From Companilactobacillus musae (lineage in GTDB: Bacteria; Bacillota; Bacilli; Lactobacillales; Lactobacillaceae): DNA of 64,000 bases. This document shows, piece after piece, positions 27,082 to 35,401 of the stretch. The stretch is from NCBI RefSeq assembly GCF_003967595.1, contig NZ_BIFW01000005.1:124001-188000 (forward strand). Reading direction: 5' to 3'. Position 1 is the stretch's first letter. Each line of letters begins with the position of its first letter. Both the position numbers and the translations under genes were made by a program. The notes under the pieces are model-generated. The model saw nothing but the letters and a program-made list of their open reading frames with translations. It searched no databases and was not told where the DNA came from.

Positions 27082-28026
27082 ATGAAAAAAGTAATGTTAA
27101 ATAATTATGGAAATGTAGATGTTATGAATATGGTTGAGGTTGATCTTCCAAAACCAGCTGCTAATCAAATAGTCGTTAAGACGGCAGCAATTGGAGTTAA
27201 TGATCCAGATATTGTTATTCGCTCTAATGGTCCGGCACCCACTATGCCAAAAGAAATGGCACCAGTACTTCCACATTCGCTAGGAGAAGATTTCTCGGGA
27301 GTAGTGACGGAGATTGGCGATAAGGTAACTCGTTTTGCGGTTGGTGACCATGTAGTTGGGATGTCTTATATGAATACTTATTCCGAATATATTTTGCTAG
27401 ATGATTCAGCCGTTGTCGCAACTGTTCCAAAGGATTTAGATTTAGTTCCACTAGGTGGCTTTTATTTAGGAGTAGCTACAGCTTATGCAGCCACGATTCG
27501 TGATGGTCAAGTAAAAGCAGGACAAAAGGTTTTGATCCATGGTGCAGCTGGTGGTGTCGGTTCTAAAGCAGTTCAACTTGCTAAGAGTACTGATGCATAC
27601 GTTATTGCGACCGGAACAGTTGAACAAGCCGACTATATGAAGCAATTAGGTGCTGATGAAACGATTGATTATCGATCACAAGATTTTACTAAATTAGTTT
27701 CTGATGTAGATTTGGTTGTTAATCTAACCGGACCTAAGACATTGGCAGACAGCTATCGGGTTGTCAAAAAAGGTGGCCGTATAACTTCGGTTAATGCTGT
27801 AATTGATGAAAAAGAAACAAAGTGCCGAGGTATTACTGGTACTTATTCTATAGGATTCATGACAGTTAAACAGTTAGAAGAAGTTATTGATCTTTATACC
27901 CAAGGAAAACTTGATGTACATGTAGACAAAACTTATCAATTTGATTTACCAGATATCAAACAAGCTCATTTAGATTTTGAAGCAGGTGGAAACACTGGTA
28001 AAAAGGTCATTGTCTTTGAAAATTAG
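27082..28026 (+). CDS. NADP-dependent quinone-oxidoreductase-like MDR protein
   Basis: 314 residues. The GroES-like N-terminal part lacks catalytic zinc ligands. A Rossmann domain carries HGAAGGVGSKAVQLAK (about 155-170), then TGTVEQADYMKQLGADETIDY. This is the zinc-free quinone reductase (QOR) branch of medium-chain reductases. Expected: NADPH-linked reduction of quinones or enones. AAAGCGAG is a weak ribosome site. It is followed at 12 bases by a broken NTF2-like gene. Confidence 0.84.
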   Translation: MKKVMLNNYGNVDVMNMVEVDLPKPAANQIVVKTAAIGVNDPDIVIRSNGPAPTMPKEMAPVLPHSLGEDFSGVVTEIGDKVTRFAVGDHVVGMSYMNTYSEYILLDDSAVVATVPKDLDLVPLGGFYLGVATAYAATIRDGQVKAGQKVLIHGAAGGVGSKAVQLAKSTDAYVIATGTVEQADYMKQLGADETIDYRSQDFTKLVSDVDLVVNLTGPKTLADSYRVVKKGGRITSVNAVIDEKETKCRGITGTYSIGFMTVKQLEEVIDLYTQGKLDVHVDKTYQFDLPDIKQAHLDFEAGGNTGKKVIVFEN

Positions 28027-28037
28027 GAGGATATAAA

Positions 28038-28371
28038 ATGAATACTTTTGTCGCAATATTAAGAACAATCAAGACAGATAATGATTCAAAAGAATTTAAA
28101 CAAGCAAATAGTGTACATGCAGATTACTAATACTAAGAGTGGTCATAGTATGTATGATGGTGATAAGTAAATTCAACATAGTCCATACTTACCGGATACA
28201 GTTTCTGGATTAATGAAAGCAGGAATAGAGAGGATCAAACAAGGAAATTTTGTTCTTATTATTTCTGAAGGACATTATGGTAAAAGAAGCTCACAGGCAA
28301 TTTTCTGTGATCTTTATCGTCTAGAAAATGGTAAATTAGTAGAACATTGGGATGTAATTGAAACAAACTAA
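28038..28371 (+). pseudogene. Broken NTF2/SnoaL-like gene
   Basis: It starts with AGGAGG and ATG (28038), reading MNTFVAILRTIKTDNDSK, and stops after 30 codons. The frame then shifts by one, and MQITNTKSGHSMYDGDK continues to an in-frame TAA where a Tyr is expected (x-IQHSPYLPDTVSG). The rest runs to 28371 with FVLIISEGHYGKRS and FCDLYRLENGKLVEHWDVIE, the conserved C-terminal strand pattern of NTF2-like (SnoaL) proteins. One frameshift plus one nonsense change make it a pseudogene. Confidence 0.75.
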
Positions 28372-28420
28372 TGTTAGAAAATCTAGTCTTGAAATGAATT
28401 CTTTGTGAATAACAATAAAA

Positions 28421-28478
28421 ATGCACTCAAAAAGGCCTTCGTCATCGGATTTTATTTTGAAGGCTTTTTTGAGTGTAT
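28421..28478. terminator. Terminator after the MDR/NTF2 unit
   Basis: ATGCACTCAAAAAGGCCTTC / GAAGGCTTTTTTGAGTGTAT, long stem with a wide loop. Confidence 0.8.
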
Positions 28479-28559
28479 TAATTTAGATACTAAAGGTTGA
28501 AAGTTGAATAATATTAATAAATATGATTTTACTCACATCGGTATAATTAAAGCGTCGAA

Positions 28560-28850
28560 ATCAAATATGAGGGTATCCATGTCCATGACTATTAACAGCT
28601 GTTTTTAACAGGTTTCCATGATCTAAACGCAGGTTGGAGTGACGGAAATACTTTTCTTCCAGTGAACTTTGCCCTAATATCATCTTCTAAAAAGAAAAAT
28701 CAACTGGGTCTTTTCAAACAATTTGATTAACGTTCTTTTTGATAGCTGGTTAACTCTCCACGTATGTATTCAGAATTGGAATAAAAAAAGTAAAAAGTTT
28801 ACTTCCGCTATTGTGGTCATCTTATGAATGAAATTAAAGGTTATTTCAAG
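28560..28850 (+). pseudogene. IS4-type transposase remnant
   Basis: From 28614 one frame reads FHDLNAGWSDGNTFLPVNFA and on into LISSSKKKNQLG, the G-W-S-D-G..F.PV.F.L segment of IS4-family transposases. From 28732 a different frame reads VLFDSW, the next conserved block, with the intervening DNA missing. Stops and shifts surround both pieces, and no terminal inverted repeats were found. The remaining intergenic DNA to 29014 shows nothing else I can name. Confidence 0.6.
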
Positions 28851-29014
28851 GCATCTAAGCAATGTCTTAAATTACTATTCTGTAGATTCTCAGTAAAAGA
28901 TATAGATTTCTTTATTATAATTAAAAGTAATAGATGTCTATAGAATATGGGTATTAGACATAATTCAAACTTGGCTCTACTATGAAGATAATTTCAGAAA
29001 ATGGTGATAAAAAG

Positions 29015-29518
29015 ATGAAAATTTTAAAAAATGTTCTACTTGTCATAGGCACATTGATATTATTAACTGGTTGTGGACAGAAGAAAGAACAAACATCCAG
29101 TCAGGATGATTCTAAAAATAGGGTTAGTCAGGTGACGACATCTGATCCAAAAACTAATGTAAAAATTACAGTTTCAATTAATGGTACAAATTTGAAAGCA
29201 CATTTAAACAATTCCAGTGCGGCCAAAGCTTTTGCTAAAGAATTACCGGCTACTTTGAGTTTTAGAGATTATGCAGGATTGCCAGAAAAAGTTGCTGATT
29301 TAAATCATAGTTTATCTACTAAAGGAATGCCTAGCGGACATGCTGGAACAAAAGGTTCAATCGGTTATTGGTCTCCAGAACAGAGAATTGTTTTTTATTG
29401 GGGAACTGAAGAGTATTACGAGGGAATTCATATCATTGGAAAATTCGATTCTGCTAATTATCGTAATGTAATTAAGAATATGGGTAATAATGTCGATATT
29501 AAGATATCTAAGGATTAA
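29015..29518 (+). CDS. Lipoprotein with cyclophilin-like domain
   Basis: 167 residues from the ATG at 29015; the ATG at 28982 has no ribosome site and gives a charged extension before the signal. The signal MKILKNVLLVIGTLILLTGC ends in an LTGC lipobox. After a Gln/Ser linker, the domain (about 50-165) has ITVSINGTNLKAHL, LPATLSFRDY, KGSIGYWSPEQRIVFYW and EGIHIIGKF, the pattern of the cyclophilin-like fold family PF18050. Function in lactobacilli is unknown. Three bases separate it from the next lipoprotein gene, so they form an operon. Confidence 0.78.
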   Translation: MKILKNVLLVIGTLILLTGCGQKKEQTSSQDDSKNRVSQVTTSDPKTNVKITVSINGTNLKAHLNNSSAAKAFAKELPATLSFRDYAGLPEKVADLNHSLSTKGMPSGHAGTKGSIGYWSPEQRIVFYWGTEEYYEGIHIIGKFDSANYRNVIKNMGNNVDIKISKD

Positions 29519-29521
29519 TTT

Positions 29522-30406
29522 ATGAGAAAAACAGTTATAAGTGTCTTGCTACTAGTAGGAATGTTGATGATTGCGGGATGCAGTAAAAAAGATGTTAGTG
29601 CGAATAATAAGGGACCATCTGCAGGTAAAGTTGCAAATACCAAAACTAAATCAGTTAATGATCAAGTTTGGCATGTGAAATATAACAATGAAGATATTTA
29701 TGGTCACATTTACACAGCTAAAAATCATCCTAAAAAGATGCCGATTGCAATTGTTTCTCACGGATTAGGTGGTAATTATCAAGAGTTAGAGAGTTATGCT
29801 AAGAATTTGGCCAATCAGGGGTATTTAGCATATTCATTTGATTTTCCTGGAGGTAGCTATAATGGGAGAAGTACTGGTATAAAGCAAATTCAGATGTCGA
29901 TTATTACAGAAGAGCAAGATTTATTGGCTGTAAAAGAAGCATTACAAAAAAGGGATGATGTACTAAAGCATCGCGTTCTTTTGGTCGGTGGTAGTCAAGG
30001 AGGGGTTGTCTCAGCTTTGACAGCATCAAATCACCCACAAGATATTGAGGGATTAGCTTTAATGTATCCTGCGTTTTCGATTACACGTGATGCTCAAGAA
30101 CAATATAGTTCATTTGATCAAGTACCTAAAACGAATGATTTAATGGGATTTACGGTTGGACGTAATTATTATAAAGAATTGCTAAATATGGATATAACTA
30201 ATACAGCGACTAAGTATAAGGGCCCCGTCTTAATTGTCCATGGTAATAGTGATGATATTGTTTCTATCAAGTATCCCAGACAGGCTGCTCATAATTTTAA
30301 GAATGCCCATTTTATAGTGTTGAAAAATGCCGGTCATGGATTTTATGGTAAAGATTTGAAATTAGCATTAAAGGACCTCGATGAGTTTGTAAAAAGTAAA
30401 AAATGA
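29522..30406 (+). CDS. Lipoprotein alpha/beta hydrolase
   Basis: 294 residues. The signal peptide has a lipobox (MLMIAGCSKK). The hydrolase domain (about 55-290) shows SHGLGGNYQELESY, YSFDFPGG, the nucleophile elbow GGSQGG, the acid in HGNSDDIV and the catalytic His in NAGHGFYG. Fold and order resemble prolyl oligopeptidase/esterase-type hydrolases such as the cytosolic esterase at 17102, but this one is anchored outside. AGGA lies 8 bases before the ATG, within the upstream gene. Substrate unknown. Confidence 0.82.
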   Translation: MRKTVISVLLLVGMLMIAGCSKKDVSANNKGPSAGKVANTKTKSVNDQVWHVKYNNEDIYGHIYTAKNHPKKMPIAIVSHGLGGNYQELESYAKNLANQGYLAYSFDFPGGSYNGRSTGIKQIQMSIITEEQDLLAVKEALQKRDDVLKHRVLLVGGSQGGVVSALTASNHPQDIEGLALMYPAFSITRDAQEQYSSFDQVPKTNDLMGFTVGRNYYKELLNMDITNTATKYKGPVLIVHGNSDDIVSIKYPRQAAHNFKNAHFIVLKNAGHGFYGKDLKLALKDLDEFVKSKK

Positions 30407-30427
30407 TTTCAAGTTATTTGAAGATAT

Positions 30428-30465
30428 GCAAAAGGCCCTCGGATTTTGTTCCGAGGGCCTTTTGC
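30428..30465. terminator. Bidirectional terminator, hydrolase / LysR
   Basis: GCAAAAGGCCCTCGG / CCGAGGGCCTTTTGC, a perfect 15-bp GC-rich stem. Confidence 0.9.
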
Positions 30466-30470
30466 GTACA

Positions 30471-31352
30471 TTAATTTAGATATTTGTCCCAAACTTCATT
30501 CATTTCTTTTAAAATAGGATTAATATTCTTCTTTTGATTTTTTAAGTAAGCTGCATAAAAATCGACTTTAGCGGCATTGTCACTAATGGAAACGTTGATT
30601 TGATCGTGACCTTCCATTTCCAATTTGCGGTCAATTTTAGAAATATTAGTTGTGAAATAGGAAAAATCAGAATACTTGGTGATTTCACGGAATGCCTCTT
30701 GCTGATCCTGGTATAAGAATTTTGCATCGGGAATTTGTTTCTCGGTGATATTTTTCCAGATACCGATATCAGCAATGACAATAAAGCTCAAGCCTTTAAG
30801 GTCAGCAAAAGAAACTGATTTTTTATTAGCCAAAAGGGTAAATTGGTTTAAGTTAACAGAAAGCTCTTCTGTTCCGATAAAACGAGACTCAATATCATCA
30901 GTCATTATCTCCTGATTAGTTAGTACAAAAGAGTAATTGTGATCCAAAAGTTCTTTAGTTACGTCTTCAGGATTAATTAAGTTATCGTTAATATCAATTT
31001 TTGATTGAGCTAATTCTGATTCTCTCAGATGATCCAATAAGATTAAGGGGCCTGGAGCAACTGCACCGACACGAATATTTTTGTGATTATATTCGTACTT
31101 TTGAACAGTTGTAATTAAATTATTGTTTTGATCAATGACCTTTTGAGCCTCTTTGGCAGCCAGCTCTCCAGTTTTGGTTAATGTGATTCGGTTAGGCTGA
31201 CGATCAAAGATTTCAACATCTAGTTCTTCTTCTAATTTTTGCATTCCCCGCGTAACAGTCGGTTGAGTGACCATTAGATGTTCAGCTGTGGAAGCTAAAG
31301 TTCCATATTTTTTAAATGTTACTAATTCCTCAAGTAAATAATTATCAATCAT
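30471..31352 (-). CDS. LysR-family regulator, candidate master of the shared redox operator
   Basis: 293 residues. The HTH is FKKYGTLASTAEHLMVTQPTVTRGMQKLEEELDVEIFDR. The effector domain from about 90 (NIRVGAVAPGP) is divergent from typical CbbR/CysB sequences. It is transcribed away from an AKR gene, and operator copy C (31367-31387) begins 14 bases upstream of its start codon. Because identical modules precede two other redox units, I infer that this protein binds all three sites. The gene shares its terminator with the lipoprotein hydrolase. Confidence 0.84.
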   Translation of the reverse strand: MIDNYLLEELVTFKKYGTLASTAEHLMVTQPTVTRGMQKLEEELDVEIFDRQPNRITLTKTGELAAKEAQKVIDQNNNLITTVQKYEYNHKNIRVGAVAPGPLILLDHLRESELAQSKIDINDNLINPEDVTKELLDHNYSFVLTNQEIMTDDIESRFIGTEELSVNLNQFTLLANKKSVSFADLKGLSFIVIADIGIWKNITEKQIPDAKFLYQDQQEAFREITKYSDFSYFTTNISKIDRKLEMEGHDQINVSISDNAAKVDFYAAYLKNQKKNINPILKEMNEVWDKYLN

Positions 31353-31366
31353 TATATATGCCTCAC

Positions 31367-31450
31367 AGTATACGCTATGTGTATGCTAGCATATCTATCT
31401 AGTAATTTTCAAACCATAAGTCTGGTCATAGAATGTATTCATAAAGTAAA
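31367..31450 (+). promoter_or_regulatory. Shared operator-promoter module, copy C (lysR / AKR intergenic)
   Basis: AGTATAC-N7-GTATGCT at 31367-31387, followed by CTATCTAGTAATTTTCAAA and a weaker -10 region (TAGAATGTATTCAT). It is placed to control both the leftward lysR and the rightward AKR. Confidence 0.7.
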
Positions 31451-31470
31451 TAACGACGAGGTAGAAAATA

Positions 31471-32328
31471 ATGCAAACAGTAAAATTAAATAATGGAATC
31501 GAAATGCCACAATTAGGATTCGGAGTTTTTCAGGTAACAGATTTAGAACAATGTAAACAAGCCGTGTTAGATGCAATCAATACTGGTTATCGTTTGATCG
31601 ATACAGCTGCAGCTTACCAAAATGAAACAGCCGTGGGTGAAGCTATCAAAGAAAGTGGCGTCGACCGCAAAGATTTGTTCATCACTTCAAAATTATGGGT
31701 TTCAGACTTTACTTATGATAGAGCCAAGAAGGGTATTGAAACTTCTTTGAAGAATTTAGGCGTAGATTACATTGATATGTATCTTTTACACCAACCATAT
31801 GGCGATACAATTGGCGCTTGGAAAGCTTTGGAAGAAGCTTATAAAGCTGGAAAAATTCGTGCTATCGGTGTTTCAAATTTTTACGCTGACCAATTGAAAA
31901 ACTTGGAATTGACGACTGAAATCAAACCAGTAGTAAACCAAATTGAAGTTAATCCTTGGTATCAACAGAACTCAGAAGTTGATTTTGCCCAAAGAGAAGA
32001 TATTACAGTTGAAGCTTGGGCACCATTTGCTGAAGGTAAGCATGATATCTTCACTAATGAAGCAATTGCTCAGATTGCTCAGAAATATGGTAAATCTAAC
32101 GGACAAGTAATTTTAAGATGGCTATTACAACGAGGTATTGTCGTAATTCCTAAGTCAGTTCATGTTAATAGAATTAAGAAAAATATTGATGTCTTTGACT
32201 TCGAATTAACCGCTGACGAAATGAAAACAATGGCTAACTTGGATAAAGGTGAGAGTCAATTCTTTGACCACCGTGATCCTGTCACAATTGAGCAGATTTT
32301 TGGATCAAGTTTAGCTAAATTGAAATAA
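31471..32328 (+). CDS. Aldo/keto reductase
   Basis: 285 residues. IDTAAAYQNETAVG (Asp, Tyr), TSKLW (Lys) and LLHQP (His) give the AKR tetrad. VNQIEVNPWYQQ and VVIPKSVHVNRIKKN follow. It is closest in layout to the AKR at 25549. First gene of a two-gene unit with an NmrA-like protein, divergent from lysR and behind operator copy C. Confidence 0.88.
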   Translation: MQTVKLNNGIEMPQLGFGVFQVTDLEQCKQAVLDAINTGYRLIDTAAAYQNETAVGEAIKESGVDRKDLFITSKLWVSDFTYDRAKKGIETSLKNLGVDYIDMYLLHQPYGDTIGAWKALEEAYKAGKIRAIGVSNFYADQLKNLELTTEIKPVVNQIEVNPWYQQNSEVDFAQREDITVEAWAPFAEGKHDIFTNEAIAQIAQKYGKSNGQVILRWLLQRGIVVIPKSVHVNRIKKNIDVFDFELTADEMKTMANLDKGESQFFDHRDPVTIEQIFGSSLAKLK

Positions 32329-32343
32329 TTAGGAGAAATTTAA

Positions 32344-32991
32344 ATGACAAAAGTATTAATTTTAGGTGCTAACGGACAAATTGCCCGTATCGTTGAAGAG
32401 CGACTATTAAAAGAACAACCAGATGTAGAATTGACTTTATTCTTACGTAATAGTCAACGACTAGCTGATTTGGACGACAATGAAAATGTAACACTTGTTG
32501 ACGGAGATATTACTGATTATGATGCCGTCAATGCTACTATGAAAGGTCAAGATGTAGTTTATATTGCGATGGTTGATCACACTAACGACAATGTCATTAC
32601 TAAGAATGTAATTAAATCGATGAAGGAAAATAATGTTGATCGTATTATTGAATCAAGTTTGTTGGGACTTTATCATGAAGTTCCTGGTGAATTCGGTCGT
32701 TGGAATGATGAGATGGTTCAAAGTGGTTTAGATGCAGCAATCAATGCTGACAAACTCTTATCTGAATCTGATCTAACTTATACTACATTACGTTTTCCAT
32801 GGTTGAATGATCGTGATGAAGTTAAATATACGGTTACTCACAGAAATGACCAATATGTTGGTGTTTCAGGTTCTCGCCAAAGTATGGCTGATGTAATTGT
32901 TAAAATCATTGTTGATTCAGAATATTTGAAGAACGATTCCGTTGGTATCGCCGATCCTGATACACAAGGTGAAGATCGACCAGTTTATTAA
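32344..32991 (+). CDS. NmrA-like NAD(P)-binding protein (atypical SDR)
   Basis: 215 residues. ILGANGQIARIV is the G-x-x-G-x-x-A dinucleotide loop; FLRNSQRL, VTLVDGDITDYDAV and YTTLRFPWL are typical of the atypical NmrA/HSCARG-type SDRs. It lacks a classical Y-x-x-x-K pair, as these often do; some members sense NADPH rather than catalyse. AGGAGAAA precedes the ATG. A paralogue lies at 46362 in another redox operon. Confidence 0.82.
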   Translation: MTKVLILGANGQIARIVEERLLKEQPDVELTLFLRNSQRLADLDDNENVTLVDGDITDYDAVNATMKGQDVVYIAMVDHTNDNVITKNVIKSMKENNVDRIIESSLLGLYHEVPGEFGRWNDEMVQSGLDAAINADKLLSESDLTYTTLRFPWLNDRDEVKYTVTHRNDQYVGVSGSRQSMADVIVKIIVDSEYLKNDSVGIADPDTQGEDRPVY

Positions 32992-33000
32992 AATTAAAGT

Positions 33001-33051
33001 AAAAAATAAGCTAAGAATCCCCATTTAGAGGAATTTCTTAGCTTATTTTTT
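33001..33051 (+). terminator. Terminator after AKR-NmrA unit
   Basis: AAAAAATAAGCTAAGAA / TTTCTTAGCTTATTTTTT. Confidence 0.88.
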
Positions 33052-33202
33052 GTTGATTTCAAATAGTAATAGTATTTAGTTATTTAAAATTTATTATAAA
33101 GGCTATACAACTCTATCTGTGATTTTATCAAAATAGGTATAATAAAAATACAAAAACTTAGTGTGTTCCCTTCGCCTGTTCTTAATACTGGAGGTGCTGC
33201 AA

Positions 33203-33319
33203 ATGGATTTTTTGCATCGAATCCTAGTCTAATTATAGGAGTTAACTTTGGAATATCTTTCCATTGTATTCTTGACCTTAGTGATTATATTGCTATTGAT
33301 TGAGGAAACAAAGCACTAG
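33203..33319 (+). pseudogene. Fst-like type I toxin remnant with a possible 23-codon hydrophobic peptide
   Basis: GGAGG (33190) precedes ATG 33203, which reads MDFLHRILV and stops. A second start in the same frame, TTG 33248, has AGGAG six bases before it and encodes 23 residues: M-E-Y, a 15-residue hydrophobic core, then the charged tail IEETKH, stop at 33317-33319. A neighbouring frame reads NPSLIIGVNFGISF, close to the AP.IVGV.L.LF core of Fst-family toxins, so the gene may be frame-shifted. Downstream hairpins match the sense/antisense terminator layout of such loci. Expression cannot be judged. Confidence 0.4.
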
Positions 33320-33470
33320 ATACAAAAAAGGGCCAGACACTAGCGATGTCTGACCTGAATTAAATGTTCTTTTGATTTTGGGGACTGGAGATTGCCGTCT
33401 TCAGTCTTTTTTAATGCCCTCGTTTATAGATAAATAGTAACACGAAATACTAAATGATATCAATTAATTC
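33291..33470 (+). repeat. 180-bp direct repeat, copy 1
   Basis: It begins TGCTATTGATTGAGGAAACA and ends CAATTAATTC. It matches 34625-34804 base for base over most of its length, with equal length and substitutions only. It contains the toxin tail codons, hairpin GGCCAGACA..TGTCTGACC (33329-33356) and terminator GACTGGAGA..TCTTCAGTC-T6 (33383-33412). Confidence 0.88.
33383..33412 (+). terminator. Terminator inside repeat copy 1
   Basis: GACTGGAGA, loop TTGCCG, TCTTCAGTC and six T. Confidence 0.75.
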
Positions 33471-33507
33471 TTGTTGATATACAAGTTTTGTAGTAAGTTG
33501 AATTTCC

Positions 33508-33670
33508 TTATTTCAAACTGGCATATTTTTCAAGTGAACGGATCATTTGAGCAGTGAAAACTGATTCGTTGCCATACCAAGCGGTTGTTTTAACTAATTG
33601 TCCTGAACCTGATCCAACAACTTGTGTTTGAGTAGGGTCAAAGATTGAATCGAATCCAGTATTGATAGGT
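33508..33670 (-). pseudogene. 3' fragment of glyceraldehyde-3-phosphate dehydrogenase
   Basis: On the minus strand about 54 codons read INTGFDSIFDPTQTQVVGS, then GQLVKTTAWYGNESVFTAQM and IRSLEKYA to a stop at 33508. This is the C-terminal end of GAPDH. A stop lies just before the fragment, and normal residues such as Asp in the W-Y-D-N-E motif are changed to Gly. No start or remaining gene is present. The DNA from 33671 to 33802 shows no further gene. Confidence 0.75.
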
Positions 33671-33826
33671 TCCTATTAAACTGGGGCTTTCCGGCTTTTT
33701 GTATCAAATGAATGAAATTCTTCCTTTGACACAATTTTTGATTCGCTCTAACATATATATATAATATTAATCGGTAAGTGCAGGCGTATCCGAAACAAAA
33801 TTGTGCCGTTGGAGAAAGAAATTATA

Positions 33827-34573
33827 TTGCTCACAATGGTTTATTTAATATTTATGAGTCTGTTAGCCGGTATTTTAACGGGTATTATTGGGATGGCTTC
33901 TTTGACTCTTTATCCAGTTTTATTGTCAATTGGAATATCTCCAATATCTGCTAATGCTACTATCACGGTAGCTACAGTGGGGGCTGGTGTTGGAACAATT
34001 GCATCTTCTCTTAAAGAGCTTCGTAATCACTGGAAGATGGCGATAATAGTCGCTTCTTTGAGTACTACTGGAAGTGTTCTAGGTGCTCTTATTTTAATTC
34101 ATAGTTCAAACTCTGGGTTTAAAAAAATTGTTCCGCTTTTTATATTATTGGCTGGGGTTATGCTATTGTGGCCAAGTACTCCAAAAAATGACACGAAAAA
34201 AGGTAGTACAGTTATAACATTTATCAAGTGGTTAAATGTTATTTTAATCGGACTATATAATGGTTACTTTGGTGCCGCATCAGGATTGTTGATGATTGCG
34301 GTGCTTTCAAAATTAATTGGCGGAAAGTATATTACCTACAATGCTATTCGTAATTTTTCGTCATTTATTAATAATATTTGTTCGGCGGTCATGTTTATTT
34401 TCTTACTTCAAATTCAATGGTCAGTAATGGTTCCTTTGATTCTAGGTTTATTCGTTGGTGGTTATGTTGGTCCTATTATTGTTCGCTATATACCTTCGAA
34501 AGTAATTAAAAATATTATTGGTATTATAGCAATTTTTTTGGCCCTTTTACTGGGGTATCAGGCATATTTGTAG
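33827..34573 (+). CDS. TauE/SafE-type sulfite exporter family membrane protein
   Basis: 248 residues from TTG 33827, chosen because GGAGAAAG lies 8 bases before it; an in-frame GTG at 33803 and ATG at 33836 are less well placed. Eight hydrophobic segments follow the two-fold TauE/SafE pattern (LLAGILTGIIGMASLTLYPVLL in the first half, GLYNGYFGAASGLLMIAVLSK in the second). The family moves sulfonate- or sulfite-like anions out of the cell; the real substrate is open. It lies between the two 180-bp repeats, separate from the other genes, which suggests acquisition or retention as a cassette. Confidence 0.8.
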   Translation: MLTMVYLIFMSLLAGILTGIIGMASLTLYPVLLSIGISPISANATITVATVGAGVGTIASSLKELRNHWKMAIIVASLSTTGSVLGALILIHSSNSGFKKIVPLFILLAGVMLLWPSTPKNDTKKGSTVITFIKWLNVILIGLYNGYFGAASGLLMIAVLSKLIGGKYITYNAIRNFSSFINNICSAVMFIFLLQIQWSVMVPLILGLFVGGYVGPIIVRYIPSKVIKNIIGIIAIFLALLLGYQAYL

Positions 34574-34624
34574 GATATCATGATATTTGATTCTTAATGT
34601 TTAGAAGGATTATACCAATATTTC

Positions 34625-34804
34625 TGCTATTGATTGAGGAAACAAAGTGCTAGATACAAAAAAAGGCCAGACACTAGTGATGTCTGACCTGAATTAAATG
34701 TTCTTTTGATTTTTGGGACTGGAGATTGCCGTCTTCAGTCTTTTTTAATGCCTTCGTTTACAAATAAATAATATCACGAAACGTTGAAGGATAGCAATTA
34801 ATTC
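34625..34804 (+). repeat. 180-bp direct repeat, copy 2
   Basis: Second copy of 33291-33470. It retains the toxin tail (LLLIEETKC) in an 18-codon frame from ATG 34597 without a ribosome site. Hairpin 34664-34690 is followed on the minus strand by a T run, and terminator 34717-34746 acts on the plus strand. Confidence 0.88.
34717..34746 (+). terminator. Terminator inside repeat copy 2 (serves the TauE gene)
   Basis: GACTGGAGATTGCCGTCTTC and AGTC, followed by six T. Confidence 0.75.
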
Positions 34805-34835
34805 ACTTAAAGCGATACTTGATGTTATTTGTAAT

Positions 34836-35180
34836 CTATATTTCAAAAACACCATTATCAAATGGTAATTCGACAACAACGTTGTCAGTTAAGGTGAATT
34901 CTTTTACGCTTTCAAACACCTTCTTAAAATCAGTAGCTTCGTCATCGCTGAAGAGCTCCATAATTTTTTTCATAATGTCATCTTTATCCATTGAAGTGTG
35001 GAATTTATAGAAGTCCAATACTTTTCCAGTAGAGTTCATGGCGACGAAAGCACTACTGCTGTTTTTATTAGTATATAAGTAACAAACGTTGTCCAAGTAG
35101 CCAGTTGCTTCTTTTTTGTAAAGTTCCAAGTTATCCAATCCAATATTTGATAATTTAACAAACTTAGTTTGTTTATCCAT
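34836..35180 (-). CDS. Small soluble protein of unknown function
   Basis: 114 residues without signal or membrane segment. It has alternating beta-type and acidic helical sequence (FKKVFESVKEF, VVVELPFDNGVFEI at the end). CAGGT lies 6 bases before the ATG on this strand. Codon use is like its neighbours, so it is probably real. I do not recognise the family. It is a single gene, divergent from DUF2798. Confidence 0.6.
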   Translation of the reverse strand: MDKQTKFVKLSNIGLDNLELYKKEATGYLDNVCYLYTNKNSSSAFVAMNSTGKVLDFYKFHTSMDKDDIMKKIMELFSDDEATDFKKVFESVKEFTLTDNVVVELPFDNGVFEI

Positions 35181-35401
35181 TGTTATACCTGCATTTTCTA
35201 TTTTATTTACGATATCTATGTATAAGTTATTTTGAGTGGATTAAGAGCTTTTGTCAAATTTACCTTTGAAGTGTCATTACATATTCATGAATGCAAGCGT
35301 TTTACTTAATTTGTAACACAATTGTAACTTATGAAGAAATTTTTAACGTGATATATTAAGTATCTGTTGTTAAATATGTAATTAAATATAGGAGTGTGCA
35401 A

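Noticed and set aside
34597-34653. 18-codon frame ending in the toxin tail in repeat copy 2
   Set aside because: No ribosome site and only the tail codons match; treated as a remnant within the repeat.
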